Of a stretch of DNA of 9,423 bases, positions 1 to 5,669 are shown one piece after another; positions within the stretch are counted from its first letter, which is position 1, and each line of letters begins with the position of its first letter. Made by a program: the position numbers and the translations under genes. The notes under the pieces are model-generated. The model did not search any database and was not told where the DNA came from. It saw only the letters and a list, made by a program, of their open reading frames with translations. The DNA is taken from assembly GCA_947176355.1 (NCBI GenBank), contig CAMWQY010000085.1, positions 1-9,423 on the forward strand. The letters are read 5' to 3'. Origin of the DNA: an uncultured Porphyromonadaceae bacterium. Lineage in GTDB: Bacteria; Bacteroidota; Bacteroidia; Bacteroidales; Muribaculaceae.

Positions 1-940
1 TGCCCTCAAATTCATGGGAATACTGAAGGTGTAGGTTGTTCTGACGGTTGCGATAGTCACGTTCTTGCTCGCATGTGGCTATATCATAATCGTACTTGTC
101 ATAACTGTCAAAACTATAGTTGGCAGTAAATTCCTTCCAGGTGGCGGATAGTCCTGCAGAAATGTCGCTATAGCGTTCGTGTGAGACATTTGTGCTGTTG
201 CGTTGACGCCAATAATAACCGGCTCGGGCGGTAATTGACGTTTCATCGTTTAGTGTCAGGATTGCTCTGTCGCGCACGTTCCAGCTATGGGTGGCAAATG
301 CCTTGCTGAAATCACCAATGTGAGGGAATTTTATCTCGCCCTGCGAGTCGAAGCGGGCATCGAGAGAGTTGGCGATCTTCCCTTTTCGATAGGTGGCTAA
401 CGCACCGTAACTCTGCAGAGAGTGAGTGCCATAACGTCCATTTAGTTTAAGATGAGACCCCAATTTAGGTCTTCCGGAGATTATATTAACCACTCCACCG
501 GTGGCATTTGATCCGTAAAGCGACGAAGCCGCCCCCTTCACAATCTCCACGCGCTCCACATTCTGAAGGTTTAGTCGGGCATAGTCGGGATTGTCGAGGG
601 TCTCCCCAGCCAATCGTTCTCCGTCAAGCAAGAATAGTATGCCTCCTCCTCCGAATCCCGACATATTGATCTGCGGATTTTGTGCCATTCCGAGCGAGAA
701 CTCCACTCCGGGAAGCTGTTGCTCGAGAAGACCTCCGATATCTTGTTTGCCGCTTCGAGTGATATCTTGGGAAGTCATGACTCGCGTCACTACCGGAGTG
801 TCTTTGAGCAGCTTAGGCGTACGTGTAGCCGTCACCACCACCGTCTCAAGGGTGTCGGGAGTGGAAACGACAAAGTCGGGAGCAGCATCAGCGACACCAC
901 TCCCGGCCATAAATGCCATTATTATTCCTAAGATTGACAA
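1..940 (-). CDS. TonB-dependent outer-membrane receptor, BtuB/CirA-like (C-terminal part beyond window)
   Basis: Outer-membrane beta-barrel receptor that would import a scarce ligand using TonB/ExbBD energy. The frame is open from 949 to base 1 and gives about 313 residues. It has a hydrophobic signal-like N-terminus, a probable cleavage near ADA-AP (residues 17-20), a TonB-box-like ETVVVTAT at 32-39, then the plug domain with LLEQQLPGVE (71-80), a glycine-rich QINMSGFGGGG (90-100), LLDGERL (104-110) and the hallmark ERVEIVKGAASSLYGSNATG (129-148) leading into GGVVNIIS. After that the first barrel strands begin, rich in Y, R and N. The start is uncertain: the signal peptide begins at a TTG (940) preceded by AAG AAA, only 4 nt after the stop of the upstream lipoprotein gene. 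The first ATG (919) would cut into the hydrophobic segment. Translational coupling to the upstream gene is likely. The ligand cannot be told; a calycin-like lipoprotein next door would fit a cofactor or metal complex. The family call is firm, the substrate is not. Confidence 0.93.
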   Translation of the reverse strand, partial: MSILGIIMAFMAGSGVADAAPDFVVSTPDTLETVVVTATRTPKLLKDTPVVTRVMTSQDITRSGKQDIGGLLEQQLPGVEFSLGMAQNPQINMSGFGGGGILFLLDGERLAGETLDNPDYARLNLQNVERVEIVKGAASSLYGSNATGGVVNIISGRPKLGSHLKLNGRYGTHSLQSYGALATYRKGKIANSLDARFDSQGEIKFPHIGDFSKAFATHSWNVRDRAILTLNDETSITARAGYYWRQRNSTNVSHERYSDISAGLSATWKEFTANYSFDSYDKYDYDIATCEQERDYRNRQNNLHLQYSHEFEG

Positions 941-944
941 TTTC

Positions 945-1439
945 TTACTTTAGAGTTCCGTCAAAAGTGAATAAGATATCCATCGGCATAGAGGATGGTT
1001 TGAGCTGATACTTGAGTGTCACTTTCTTCCCTTTCACAGTGCCTATGAGGTTGTTCCCTTCATAGACCTTTTCGTCGATGGTCAGTGTGAAGGAATCTTC
1101 CTTAAACGTATATACATCCCCGCTTGCTGTCACATCTACGTCATTAACGGTAAGCGATGGGATAGTAAATGGTCTTGCATTCGGAATTGGGGGCGCAAAT
1201 GTACATTCAGGAATCACGACAATGACATCTTCTTTGTCGTTTTTGTCCTTCATAATCTTCAGATCGAATGTTCCTTCGATAGTTCCGGGGTTAAAGCCCA
1301 TTACTGAGTAGCCGAGAGTGCCGGAATAAGTACCGATGATTGCATCTGCAGCTGCCGGATCATCTTTGTCGCAGCTTACGAAAGCAGGCATGATGAAGCA
1401 AAGCATTGCCATCAAGCCAATCGTTTTAAGGGCTTTCAT
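945..1439 (-). CDS. Small calycin-like beta-barrel lipoprotein
   Basis: 164 residues. The N-terminus is a clear type II signal: positive residues at 2-5, a hydrophobic stretch, and a lipobox FVSC with the acylated cysteine at residue 23, so the mature protein should be anchored in the outer membrane or exported to the surface. The rest is predicted beta-rich: IIGTYSGTLGY just after the linker, alternating strands, and a C-terminal VTLKYQLKP...ILFTFDGTLK pattern that resembles the calycin-like domain proteins of Bacteroides. The start ATG overlaps the stop of the upstream FKBP gene by one base (TAATG), and its stop lies 4 nt before the start of the receptor gene, so it is almost certainly co-translated with both. 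Small beta-barrel lipoproteins next to a TonB-dependent receptor often help capture its ligand; that role is inferred here. The family assignment rests on pattern and context and is moderate. Confidence 0.85.
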   Translation of the reverse strand: MKALKTIGLMAMLCFIMPAFVSCDKDDPAAADAIIGTYSGTLGYSVMGFNPGTIEGTFDLKIMKDKNDKEDVIVVIPECTFAPPIPNARPFTIPSLTVNDVDVTASGDVYTFKEDSFTLTIDEKVYEGNNLIGTVKGKKVTLKYQLKPSSMPMDILFTFDGTLK

Positions 1440-2023
1440 TACTGCTGGCCTCCTATTGCAAGAAGTTCTACCTCAAAGATAAGATCAGCATTCGGACCTA
1501 TCGGACCTCCGGGGGTGCCGTGTTCGCCGTATGCAAGGTTGCTCGGGATATAAAATACAGTCTTTCCGCCTACTTTCATAAGCTGTAGGCCCTCTGTCCA
1601 GCCCTTTATCACCATTTGAAGTGGGAAGCTTGTAGGCTCGCCACGCTCTACAGATGAATCGAATACGGTTCCGTCAAGCAGACGTCCTGTATAGTGCACT
1701 GTCACTACGTCGGTCTCTTTAGGAGAGGCACCGGTGCCTTCCACCACAGTGACGTATTTCAGACCGGAGGGAGTGGTCTGATAGCCTGAATTGCCTTGGA
1801 AGAAAGCTGCGCCATAGTCAGCCATATTGGTGGAGCCTGCGACATTAGCTACTGTCTCAGAAGATACGGTGCTGTCTTGCAGCTCTTGTGCGATTACTCC
1901 AACCAATGAATCCATTTCAGCTGAGTCTTCAGCCGATGGTTTCTGCTTGCCACAGGAAGCAATGCAGAAAGCGGTTGCTGTCACAGCCATGACAGCAATC
2001 GCAGATCTAAATGTTTTTTTCAT
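1439..2023 (-). CDS. FKBP-type peptidyl-prolyl cis-trans isomerase, lipoprotein
   Basis: 194 residues. It catalyses cis-trans isomerisation of X-Pro bonds, probably in the periplasm. I chose the ATG at 2023 because it gives a proper lipoprotein signal (MKKTFRSAIAVMAV...IASC, acylated Cys24) and lies 16 nt after the upstream stop; the longer frame up to 2164 would overlap the upstream gene by 125 bases and put a non-signal stretch in front. Residues 25-85 are a poorly conserved, acidic linker. The FKBP domain runs from about 86 to 190. The usual pocket residues are all present: Tyr111 (VHYTG), Phe121 and Asp122 (VFDSS), Phe133, Val138-Ile139, Trp142 (KGWTEG), Tyr165 (LAYG) and Phe183 (IFEVELL), so it should be active. 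Its domain closely resembles that of the upstream gene, which points to tandem duplication. Confidence in family and location is high; the client proteins are unknown. Confidence 0.95.
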   Translation of the reverse strand: MKKTFRSAIAVMAVTATAFCIASCGKQKPSAEDSAEMDSLVGVIAQELQDSTVSSETVANVAGSTNMADYGAAFFQGNSGYQTTPSGLKYVTVVEGTGASPKETDVVTVHYTGRLLDGTVFDSSVERGEPTSFPLQMVIKGWTEGLQLMKVGGKTVFYIPSNLAYGEHGTPGGPIGPNADLIFEVELLAIGGQQ

Positions 2024-2039
2024 TATTCTGTTATTCAAT

Positions 2040-2630
2040 TTACTTCTTAACGACCTTGATGAGTTCAACATCAAAGATAAGGGTAGAATGAGGAGGAATT
2101 GCGTTTGGCACGCCCTGAGCACCGTATGCAAGGTCACTTGGAATGAAGAATGTATATTTTGCACCTTCTTTCATCAGCTGTACACCCTCAGTCCAGCCCG
2201 GTATTACACGGTTCAATGGGAAAGTGGCTGGTTCACCACGGCTTACAGAAGAGTCGAATACTGTTCCGTCGAGCAGACGACCGGTATAGTGTACAGTCAC
2301 CTCATCAGTGGCAGTAGGTTGTGCACCTTCGCCCTCTTTTTCCACTACATACTGCAATCCGGAAGGAGTTTCCTTTACGCCCTCACGAGATTTGTTTTCA
2401 GCCAAGAATTTTGTTCCTGCCTCTTTGGCTGCAGCCTCAGCCTTCTGCTGGAGATCCATAAGATACTCATTGATCATCTTCTGGCATTCCTCTTCGGGAA
2501 CTTCCGGAGTGCCACCGTCGAAAGCTACTTTAACGCCATCCTTGAAAGCTTCGGAATCAAGAGTTCCGACGCCCATAGCCTTGAGCTGCTTACCCATAAG
2601 CACGCCCCAAGCATAACTTAATTTATCCAT
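2040..2630 (-). CDS. FKBP-type peptidyl-prolyl cis-trans isomerase, FklB/Mip-like
   Basis: 196 residues with two parts. Residues 1-75 are helical and resemble the N-terminal dimerisation domain of FklB/FkpA/Mip proteins (YAWGVLMGKQL, then a charged, alanine-rich helix around 45-78). Residues 88-196 are the FKBP catalytic domain with a complete pocket: Tyr115, Phe125-Asp126, Phe137, Val142-Ile143, Trp146, Tyr169 and Phe186. There is no signal peptide from the ATG at 2630, so it is likely cytoplasmic like E. coli FklB. That contrasts with its lipoprotein neighbour, and I see no upstream in-frame start that would add a signal. It is the first gene of the four-gene run, with an exact TAnnTTTG promoter box 53 nt upstream. 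The name fklB would be reasonable but is not certain in this phylum, so the symbol is left blank. Confidence 0.95.
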   Translation of the reverse strand: MDKLSYAWGVLMGKQLKAMGVGTLDSEAFKDGVKVAFDGGTPEVPEEECQKMINEYLMDLQQKAEAAAKEAGTKFLAENKSREGVKETPSGLQYVVEKEGEGAQPTATDEVTVHYTGRLLDGTVFDSSVSRGEPATFPLNRVIPGWTEGVQLMKEGAKYTFFIPSDLAYGAQGVPNAIPPHSTLIFDVELIKVVKK

Positions 2631-2682
2631 AATTCTATTTAGTTATTCTATTAAAAGTCATGGAAACCGAAAATCCGGTATC

Positions 2683-2690
2683 CAAAAATA
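2683..2690 (-). promoter_or_regulatory. Probable -7 promoter box of the FKBP/TonB-receptor operon
   Basis: On the minus strand this reads TATTTTTG, an exact match to the Bacteroidota -7 consensus TAnnTTTG. It is placed to give a leader of about 45 nt before the ATG at 2630. No good TTTG is seen 19-21 bases further upstream, so the -33 half is weak. No other obvious promoter separates the four minus-strand genes. Confidence 0.45.
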
Positions 2691-2784
2691 AAACGTTTAA
2701 AAGAGTAATTTAGTTTGCGAGAGGGTCTGGTATGCGCAATTTATCTCACTTTTGAGTATATTTAACAATAAAGTTTGCAAATGA

Positions 2785-2816
2785 TTTGGAAAGTTGGGAA
2801 ATTGTGACTAACTTTG
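2785..2816 (+). promoter_or_regulatory. Promoter of tRNA-Arg (Bacteroidota -33/-7 type)
   Basis: TTTG at 2785-2788, then exactly 20 bases, then TAACTTTG at 2809-2816, which matches TTTG-N19-21-TAnnTTTG. Transcription should begin near 2822, some 20 nt before the mature tRNA. The spacer carries AAAGTTGGGAAA (2790-2801), a 12-mer that recurs twice in reverse orientation at 5382-5424. Confidence 0.8.
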
Positions 2817-2840
2817 CACTCGAAAACGAAACACTGGTCA

Positions 2841-2917
2841 GGTCCGGTAGCTCAGCTGGATAGAGCAACAGCCTTCTAAGCTGTGGGTCTTGGGTTCGAA
2901 TCCCAACCGGATCACCA
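2841..2917 (+). tRNA. tRNA-Arg, anticodon TCT
   Basis: A complete cloverleaf can be drawn by eye. The acceptor stem GGTCCGG pairs with CCGGATC, including one G-T pair. The D arm contains AGCTCAGCTGGATAGAGC. The anticodon stem ACAGC/GCTGT holds the loop CTTCTAA with anticodon TCT at 2875-2877, which reads the arginine codon AGA. The T arm is TGGGTTCGAATCCCA. The discriminator is A2914, and CCA is encoded at 2915-2917. The gene is followed by its own terminator and then by an integrase gene, so its 3' end is the probable attachment site of the island to the right. It appears intact, so the insertion did not destroy it. Confidence 0.97.
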
Positions 2918-2938
2918 TCTTAAAGCGCAATGCGCGGA

Positions 2939-2980
2939 AGAGTCTTGAAAATCAATGATTTTTGAGACTCTTTATTTTTT
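2939..2980 (+). terminator. Rho-independent terminator after tRNA-Arg
   Basis: A 15-bp stem: AGAGTCTTGAAAATC (2939-2953) pairs with GATTTTTGAGACTCT (2957-2971) with two G-T pairs. The loop is the 3 bases AAT, and the stem is followed by TTTATTTTTT. It closes the tRNA transcript 20 nt or so after the CCA and insulates the integrase gene from it. Confidence 0.88.
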
Positions 2981-3156
2981 ACTCCTACGAAGAATCCGGC
3001 AAAATGATGCATTCTGCGTTGGAGTATTCGTTGGACTTATCTATTGACAGACTATATCCAACGAAAGACGGATAATCATCTGATATAAGTAGTGTTGCAG
3101 TCAAAGTTTCTATACTTGTCAAAGAACCAATGTTTAACTGTAAATGTTTATTTGAC

Positions 3157-4386
3157 ATGCAACCACGAAAATCTACATTCGCCGTGCTCTTCTTCATCAA
3201 AAGGAAGAAGTTGCTGAAGAATGGTGACGCGCCTGTCTATATGCGCATCACCATTGACGGACGTTTCCTTGAAGCTTCACTAAAGAGAGGCATTAGTCCT
3301 AAGTATTGGAATGAGAAAAAGCAACGTTCAACCGGACGCGATCGCTTATCTCTTGAACTCAATGACTATCTTGACGGCACGTTATCTCGAATTCATAGAA
3401 TTCATCAGCAGCTGATTGATGAATATAAGCCAGTCAACCCAAAGTCGGTGATGGACGCTTATCAAGGACGTGCGGAGCGCCCTAAGATGCTTCGTGAGGT
3501 ATTCAGAGAAGAAAATGAAAAATACCGTCAGCTTCTTGAAATCGGCGACGTTGTTCTGGGAACAGTTCTTCGTTATGAGCGGACGGAAAGATACCTCGGA
3601 GAATTCATGCAGAAGAATTACAATACCGAAGACCTACCTATCCGCACTCTTGACAATAAATTTGTGCGTGACTTCCATCTCTTTTTAAAAGTAGAAAAGA
3701 AGGCTGAGCAGAACACCGCTAACAAGTATTGTAAGAATTTAAAGAAGATAATCCGCCTTGCCCTTGACAATGGTTGGATTGAAGTCAATCCCTTTCAAGG
3801 TATTCGCTTCACCGCCAAGGCTACCAATAGAGAGTTCCTCAATGAAAAAGAACTCTCAACACTAATGAATAAGGAGTTTGATATCGAAAGGCTAAATGTG
3901 GTAAGGGATATATTCGTGTTCTGTTCACTTACTGGATTGGCGTTCTCTGATGTAGCTGCTCTCAAACCGGAGCATATAACGGTTGATGAAGACGGCAACT
4001 ATTGGATTCACAAGGTACGTCAGAAGACAAAGAATGTGTGCAGCATCCCCTATCTGGAATCAGCTCGTGCTATCGCAGATAAATACCGTAATCATCCTAC
4101 ATGTCTCGCTAAAGGAGTGGTGCTACCGGTAATTTCTAACCAGAGAATGAATTCCTATCTTTCAGAGATTGCTGTTTGTTGCGGAATCAGGAAAACTTTG
4201 ACTACCCATATTGCGCGTCATTCTTTCGCATGTCTTGCTTTAGCCAATGGCGTATCAATGGAGATTATCGCAAGAATACTCGGACACTCTGATATAAAGA
4301 CAACTAAGATTTATGCAAAAGTCATTGATAAGTCTATCGCAGAACAAATGAGTGGACTTGCTGCCAAATTTGGATCCCAGAAATAA
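3157..4386 (+). CDS. Tyrosine recombinase (integrase), Bacteroidota mobile-element type
   Basis: Site-specific recombinase that would integrate and excise the island. From the ATG at 3157 it is 409 residues; an ATG at 3130 would add nine residues unlike the family's usual beginning, so I prefer the later one. Residues 4-60 look like the N-terminal arm-DNA-binding domain (STFAVLFFIKRKKLLKNGDA, then VYMRITIDGR), about 110-205 like the SAM-like core-binding domain, and 225-400 the catalytic domain. Visible catalytic residues are His351 and Arg354 (HIARHSF), His377 (ILGHSD) and the nucleophile Tyr386 (TTKIYAKV), with Lys290/Lys292 in the hairpin. The expected first arginine of the motif is Ala262 in TGLAFSD, as in other integrases of this phylum. 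The gene lies 240 bases downstream of tRNA-Arg and points toward the two excisionase-like genes, with a shared hairpin between them. Confidence 0.95.
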   Translation: MQPRKSTFAVLFFIKRKKLLKNGDAPVYMRITIDGRFLEASLKRGISPKYWNEKKQRSTGRDRLSLELNDYLDGTLSRIHRIHQQLIDEYKPVNPKSVMDAYQGRAERPKMLREVFREENEKYRQLLEIGDVVLGTVLRYERTERYLGEFMQKNYNTEDLPIRTLDNKFVRDFHLFLKVEKKAEQNTANKYCKNLKKIIRLALDNGWIEVNPFQGIRFTAKATNREFLNEKELSTLMNKEFDIERLNVVRDIFVFCSLTGLAFSDVAALKPEHITVDEDGNYWIHKVRQKTKNVCSIPYLESARAIADKYRNHPTCLAKGVVLPVISNQRMNSYLSEIAVCCGIRKTLTTHIARHSFACLALANGVSMEIIARILGHSDIKTTKIYAKVIDKSIAEQMSGLAAKFGSQK

Positions 4387-4391
4387 TTGTT

Positions 4392-4428
4392 AAATGTCCC
4401 GGCCAATAAAGCATCGGTCGGGACATTT
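4392..4428. terminator. Bidirectional terminator between integrase and excisionase-like genes
   Basis: A 13-bp stem, AAATGTCCCGGCC (4392-4404) with GGTCGGGACATTT (4416-4428), with one G-T pair and an 11-base loop. It begins 6 nt after the integrase stop, and the opposing gene ends at 4435, so it sits exactly between two convergent genes. The flanks carry only short T runs on either strand, so termination strength is uncertain. Confidence 0.7.
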
Positions 4429-4434
4429 ACATAT

Positions 4435-4737
4435 TCATCGGAATGGAGGAAGATAATGTCGTTGCAGAAAGTCCTCAACATCAGTGTCGCTATAGAGAAT
4501 CTTGCCCGGAAGATTGTAGTAGCCCAATGCTCCGTTAGCTCGATAAGTAGCGAGGGTTCGTTTACAGATATTCAGTCTTCGACATAAAGCAGAGTCAGTC
4601 AGATACTTTTTGCCTTGAAACAGGGGCTGACAATTTTCACTGAACAACTCCACTTTTGATTTCAATATATCCAGTTCATTGAGGATTGGCTTAAGTTCTG
4701 ATGCTGCAATAATCTCAACCTTATTCATTGCCGACAT
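4435..4737 (-). CDS. Small helix-turn-helix protein, excisionase/MerR-like (second of a pair)
   Basis: 100 residues. Residues 1-40 are a helical, charged segment that could pair with itself or a partner. Residues 45-66 form a winged helix-turn-helix of the HTH_17 kind (YLTDSALCRRLNICKRTLAT), followed by the wing ALGYYNLPGKILYSDTDVED typical of Bacteroidota excision and regulatory proteins such as those near CTnDOT-type integrases. The start at 4737 overlaps the end of the upstream gene by 17 nt; an alternative ATG at 4728 overlaps by 8 nt. Either way the two genes are probably translationally coupled. The likely role is recombination directionality factor or regulator of the island, inferred from fold and position opposite the integrase. 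A direct role in excision is not shown by the sequence. Confidence 0.88.
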   Translation of the reverse strand: MSAMNKVEIIAASELKPILNELDILKSKVELFSENCQPLFQGKKYLTDSALCRRLNICKRTLATYRANGALGYYNLPGKILYSDTDVEDFLQRHYLPPFR

Positions 4738-5002
4738 AATGTTGATTCAACATCCTTGCAATCTCATTTTCCGGATAAAATACCTTTCCGTCAATGATAC
4801 TGTAGCCGATTCGTCCTGAGGAGCGGAGTGATTGCATAGTGCGGGTCGATCTCTGAAGAATAGATTGTGCAGTTGTACTGTCAACCCAACCGTTGCGTCG
4901 GCAACCGATTTTGGATAAGGCAACCTCAAGAGCGGAACGACAATCACGCACACCTTTTACGAGTGCATCAAAAAGCGAGCGCTCAATCATAATATAATCC
5001 AT
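4721..5002 (-). CDS. Small helix-turn-helix protein, excisionase/MerR-like (first of a pair)
   Basis: 93 residues, clearly a paralogue of its downstream neighbour in layout. A helical N-terminus (residues 6-33) is followed by a helix-turn-helix from about 39 to 62 (WVDSTTAQSILQRSTRTMQS) and a wing GRIGYSIIDGKVFYPENEIA. The ATG at 5002 is taken as start; a second in-frame ATG at 4990 is possible. Neither has a clear ribosome binding site, as is normal in this phylum. The gene heads a two-gene operon transcribed away from the palindrome-rich region at 5141-5302, which could hold its operator. Binding of DNA at the attachment sites or at its own promoter is the expected job of this family; which of the two applies cannot be decided here. 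Confidence 0.88.
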   Translation of the reverse strand: MDYIMIERSLFDALVKGVRDCRSALEVALSKIGCRRNGWVDSTTAQSILQRSTRTMQSLRSSGRIGYSIIDGKVFYPENEIARMLNQHYVGNE

Positions 5003-5140
5003 AATTGAGGGGGATTAATGGTTAAACTAAAAATTGGGTGGCAACATTTGCCATAATACCGCCCGGCTTGATAGCCATGTCCGGGTCAGTTGTGTGCATG
5101 CACTTTATTTCAATGGAGAGTCATTCTTCCATTCATTGGC

Positions 5141-5302
5141 ATACTTAAGTAAGTACTTAATTATATAATGAAATATTCAAGTATCGAAGTAAGTAATTAC
5201 TTACATACTTACTTAAACATATAATCACATATTGACGTAATCATGTAATGATATACTTACATAAGCATATGCTTATATGTTGAAGTAAGCATCGATGCCT
5301 TA
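5141..5302. repeat. Cluster of short perfect palindromes built on AAGTAAGT/ACTTACTT
   Basis: Within about 160 bases lie ACTTAAGT (5143-5150), TAAGTACTTA (5150-5159), the 16-bp GTAAGTAATTACTTAC (5189-5204), CATACTTACTTAAAC just after it, the 16-bp ATAAGCATATGCTTAT (5261-5276) and GCATCGATGC (5289-5298). The unit TAAGTA or its complement recurs in both orientations, with TAAGCA variants at the right side. The stretch is strongly AT-rich and has no coding potential. It lies upstream of the excisionase-like operon, so it could be an operator array, recombinase arm sites or an origin. The repeats are directly seen; the function is a guess. Confidence 0.8.
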
Positions 5303-5381
5303 GGTCTGCAGCCCCTACATCAGATGACTCTTCAAACTTGAAACGATATTGTCCAACAAAAAGATTATCAATTACATCACA

Positions 5382-5424
5382 TTTCCCAACTTTGCTTAAT
5401 AATTGCCGAACTTTTCCCAACTTT
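5382..5424 (+). repeat. Short direct repeats, (C)CCAACTTT type
   Basis: TTTCCCAACTTT occurs at 5382-5393 and 5413-5424, with a degenerate CCGAACTTT at 5406-5414 between them. The cores begin at 5385, 5406 and 5416, that is 21 and 10 bases apart, close to whole turns of the helix. The reverse complement of the same 12-mer sits inside the tRNA-Arg promoter (2790-2801). They could be protein binding sites or iterons; nothing in the window proves either. Confidence 0.6.
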
Positions 5425-5434
5425 TGGAAGGGCG

Positions 5435-5653
5435 ATGAACAAATCTACATTCTCGATTGTCGCAGTAATTCATTTCGTTTTGTACTTGTTGAATGGACTT
5501 TTTGCATTGTTTTTCCTACTTGATCAGGATATTCAAACGAATATTGCAAGGTATGTTTTCAGCTGCTCAAAACTAAAATTGCAGCTGAAAACCCTTGCAT
5601 ATATCAGGTTGCGCTTACTCCAAAGTCGTAATCACCATATAAATTATAGATGA
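5435..5653 (+). CDS. Possible small single-pass membrane protein (uncertain)
   Basis: A frame of 72 residues. The first 30 are strongly hydrophobic (STFSIVAVIHFVLYLLNGLF, then ALFFLL) and would form one membrane helix with a short charged N-terminus. The remainder is basic (LKLQLKTLAYIRLRLLQSRN). The start is preceded by GGAAGGG at a good distance, which is unusual here because most genes in this window lack such a site. Against it: codons from about 38 onward coincide with a long hairpin at 5541-5603, there is no recognisable family, and a frame this size can arise by chance in AT-rich DNA. If real, it could be a small membrane toxin-like or regulatory peptide, but I have no direct evidence for a function. 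Confidence 0.25.
   Translation: MNKSTFSIVAVIHFVLYLLNGLFALFFLLDQDIQTNIARYVFSCSKLKLQLKTLAYIRLRLLQSRNHHINYR
5541..5603. repeat. Long imperfect hairpin with bulges
   Basis: GCAAGG-tat-GTTTTCAGCTGC (5546-5566) pairs with GCAGCTGAAAAC-CCTTGC (5581-5598): 12 plus 6 base pairs with a three-base bulge on the left arm. ATAT on each side adds four pairs past a one-base bulge. The loop is 14 bases. Neither strand has a T run after the stem, so it is not a standard intrinsic terminator. It lies between the palindrome cluster and the end of the WG-repeat-like gene. Possible roles are a processed RNA structure, a transfer or replication site, or a remnant miniature element. Confidence 0.75.
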
Positions 5654-5669
5654 TTATCTTTTAAGCAAG

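Noticed and set aside
591..953. Plus-strand frames opposite the TonB receptor N-terminus
   Set aside because: They are antisense to the clearly conserved plug domain, with Ser/Pro-rich composition typical of antisense frames.
1827..2621. A 264-codon plus-strand frame opposite both FKBP genes
   Set aside because: It covers the two well-conserved isomerase genes in antisense and has no domain of its own.
3093..3118. TATACTTG with an upstream TTG as an integrase promoter
   Set aside because: One mismatch in the -7 box and a spacing of 13 rather than 19-21 bases; too weak to call.
2985..3200. A 71-codon minus-strand frame over the integrase start
   Set aside because: It overlaps the N-terminus of the integrase and the downstream edge of the tRNA terminator, has no recognisable motif, and the integrase on the other strand is certain.
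3325..3340. CAACCGGA inside the integrase gene as a second copy of the tRNA 3' end
   Set aside because: Only eight bases match, without the flanking T-arm sequence or CCA; expected by chance.
5030..5095. CCCGG...CCGGG inverted pair upstream of the excisionase-like operon as a riboswitch or terminator
   Set aside because: Only five paired bases with a competing four-base stem inside, and no T run or known riboswitch motif.
5141..5302. CRISPR array
   Set aside because: The repeats are short palindromic words at irregular distances, without uniform spacers or cas genes.
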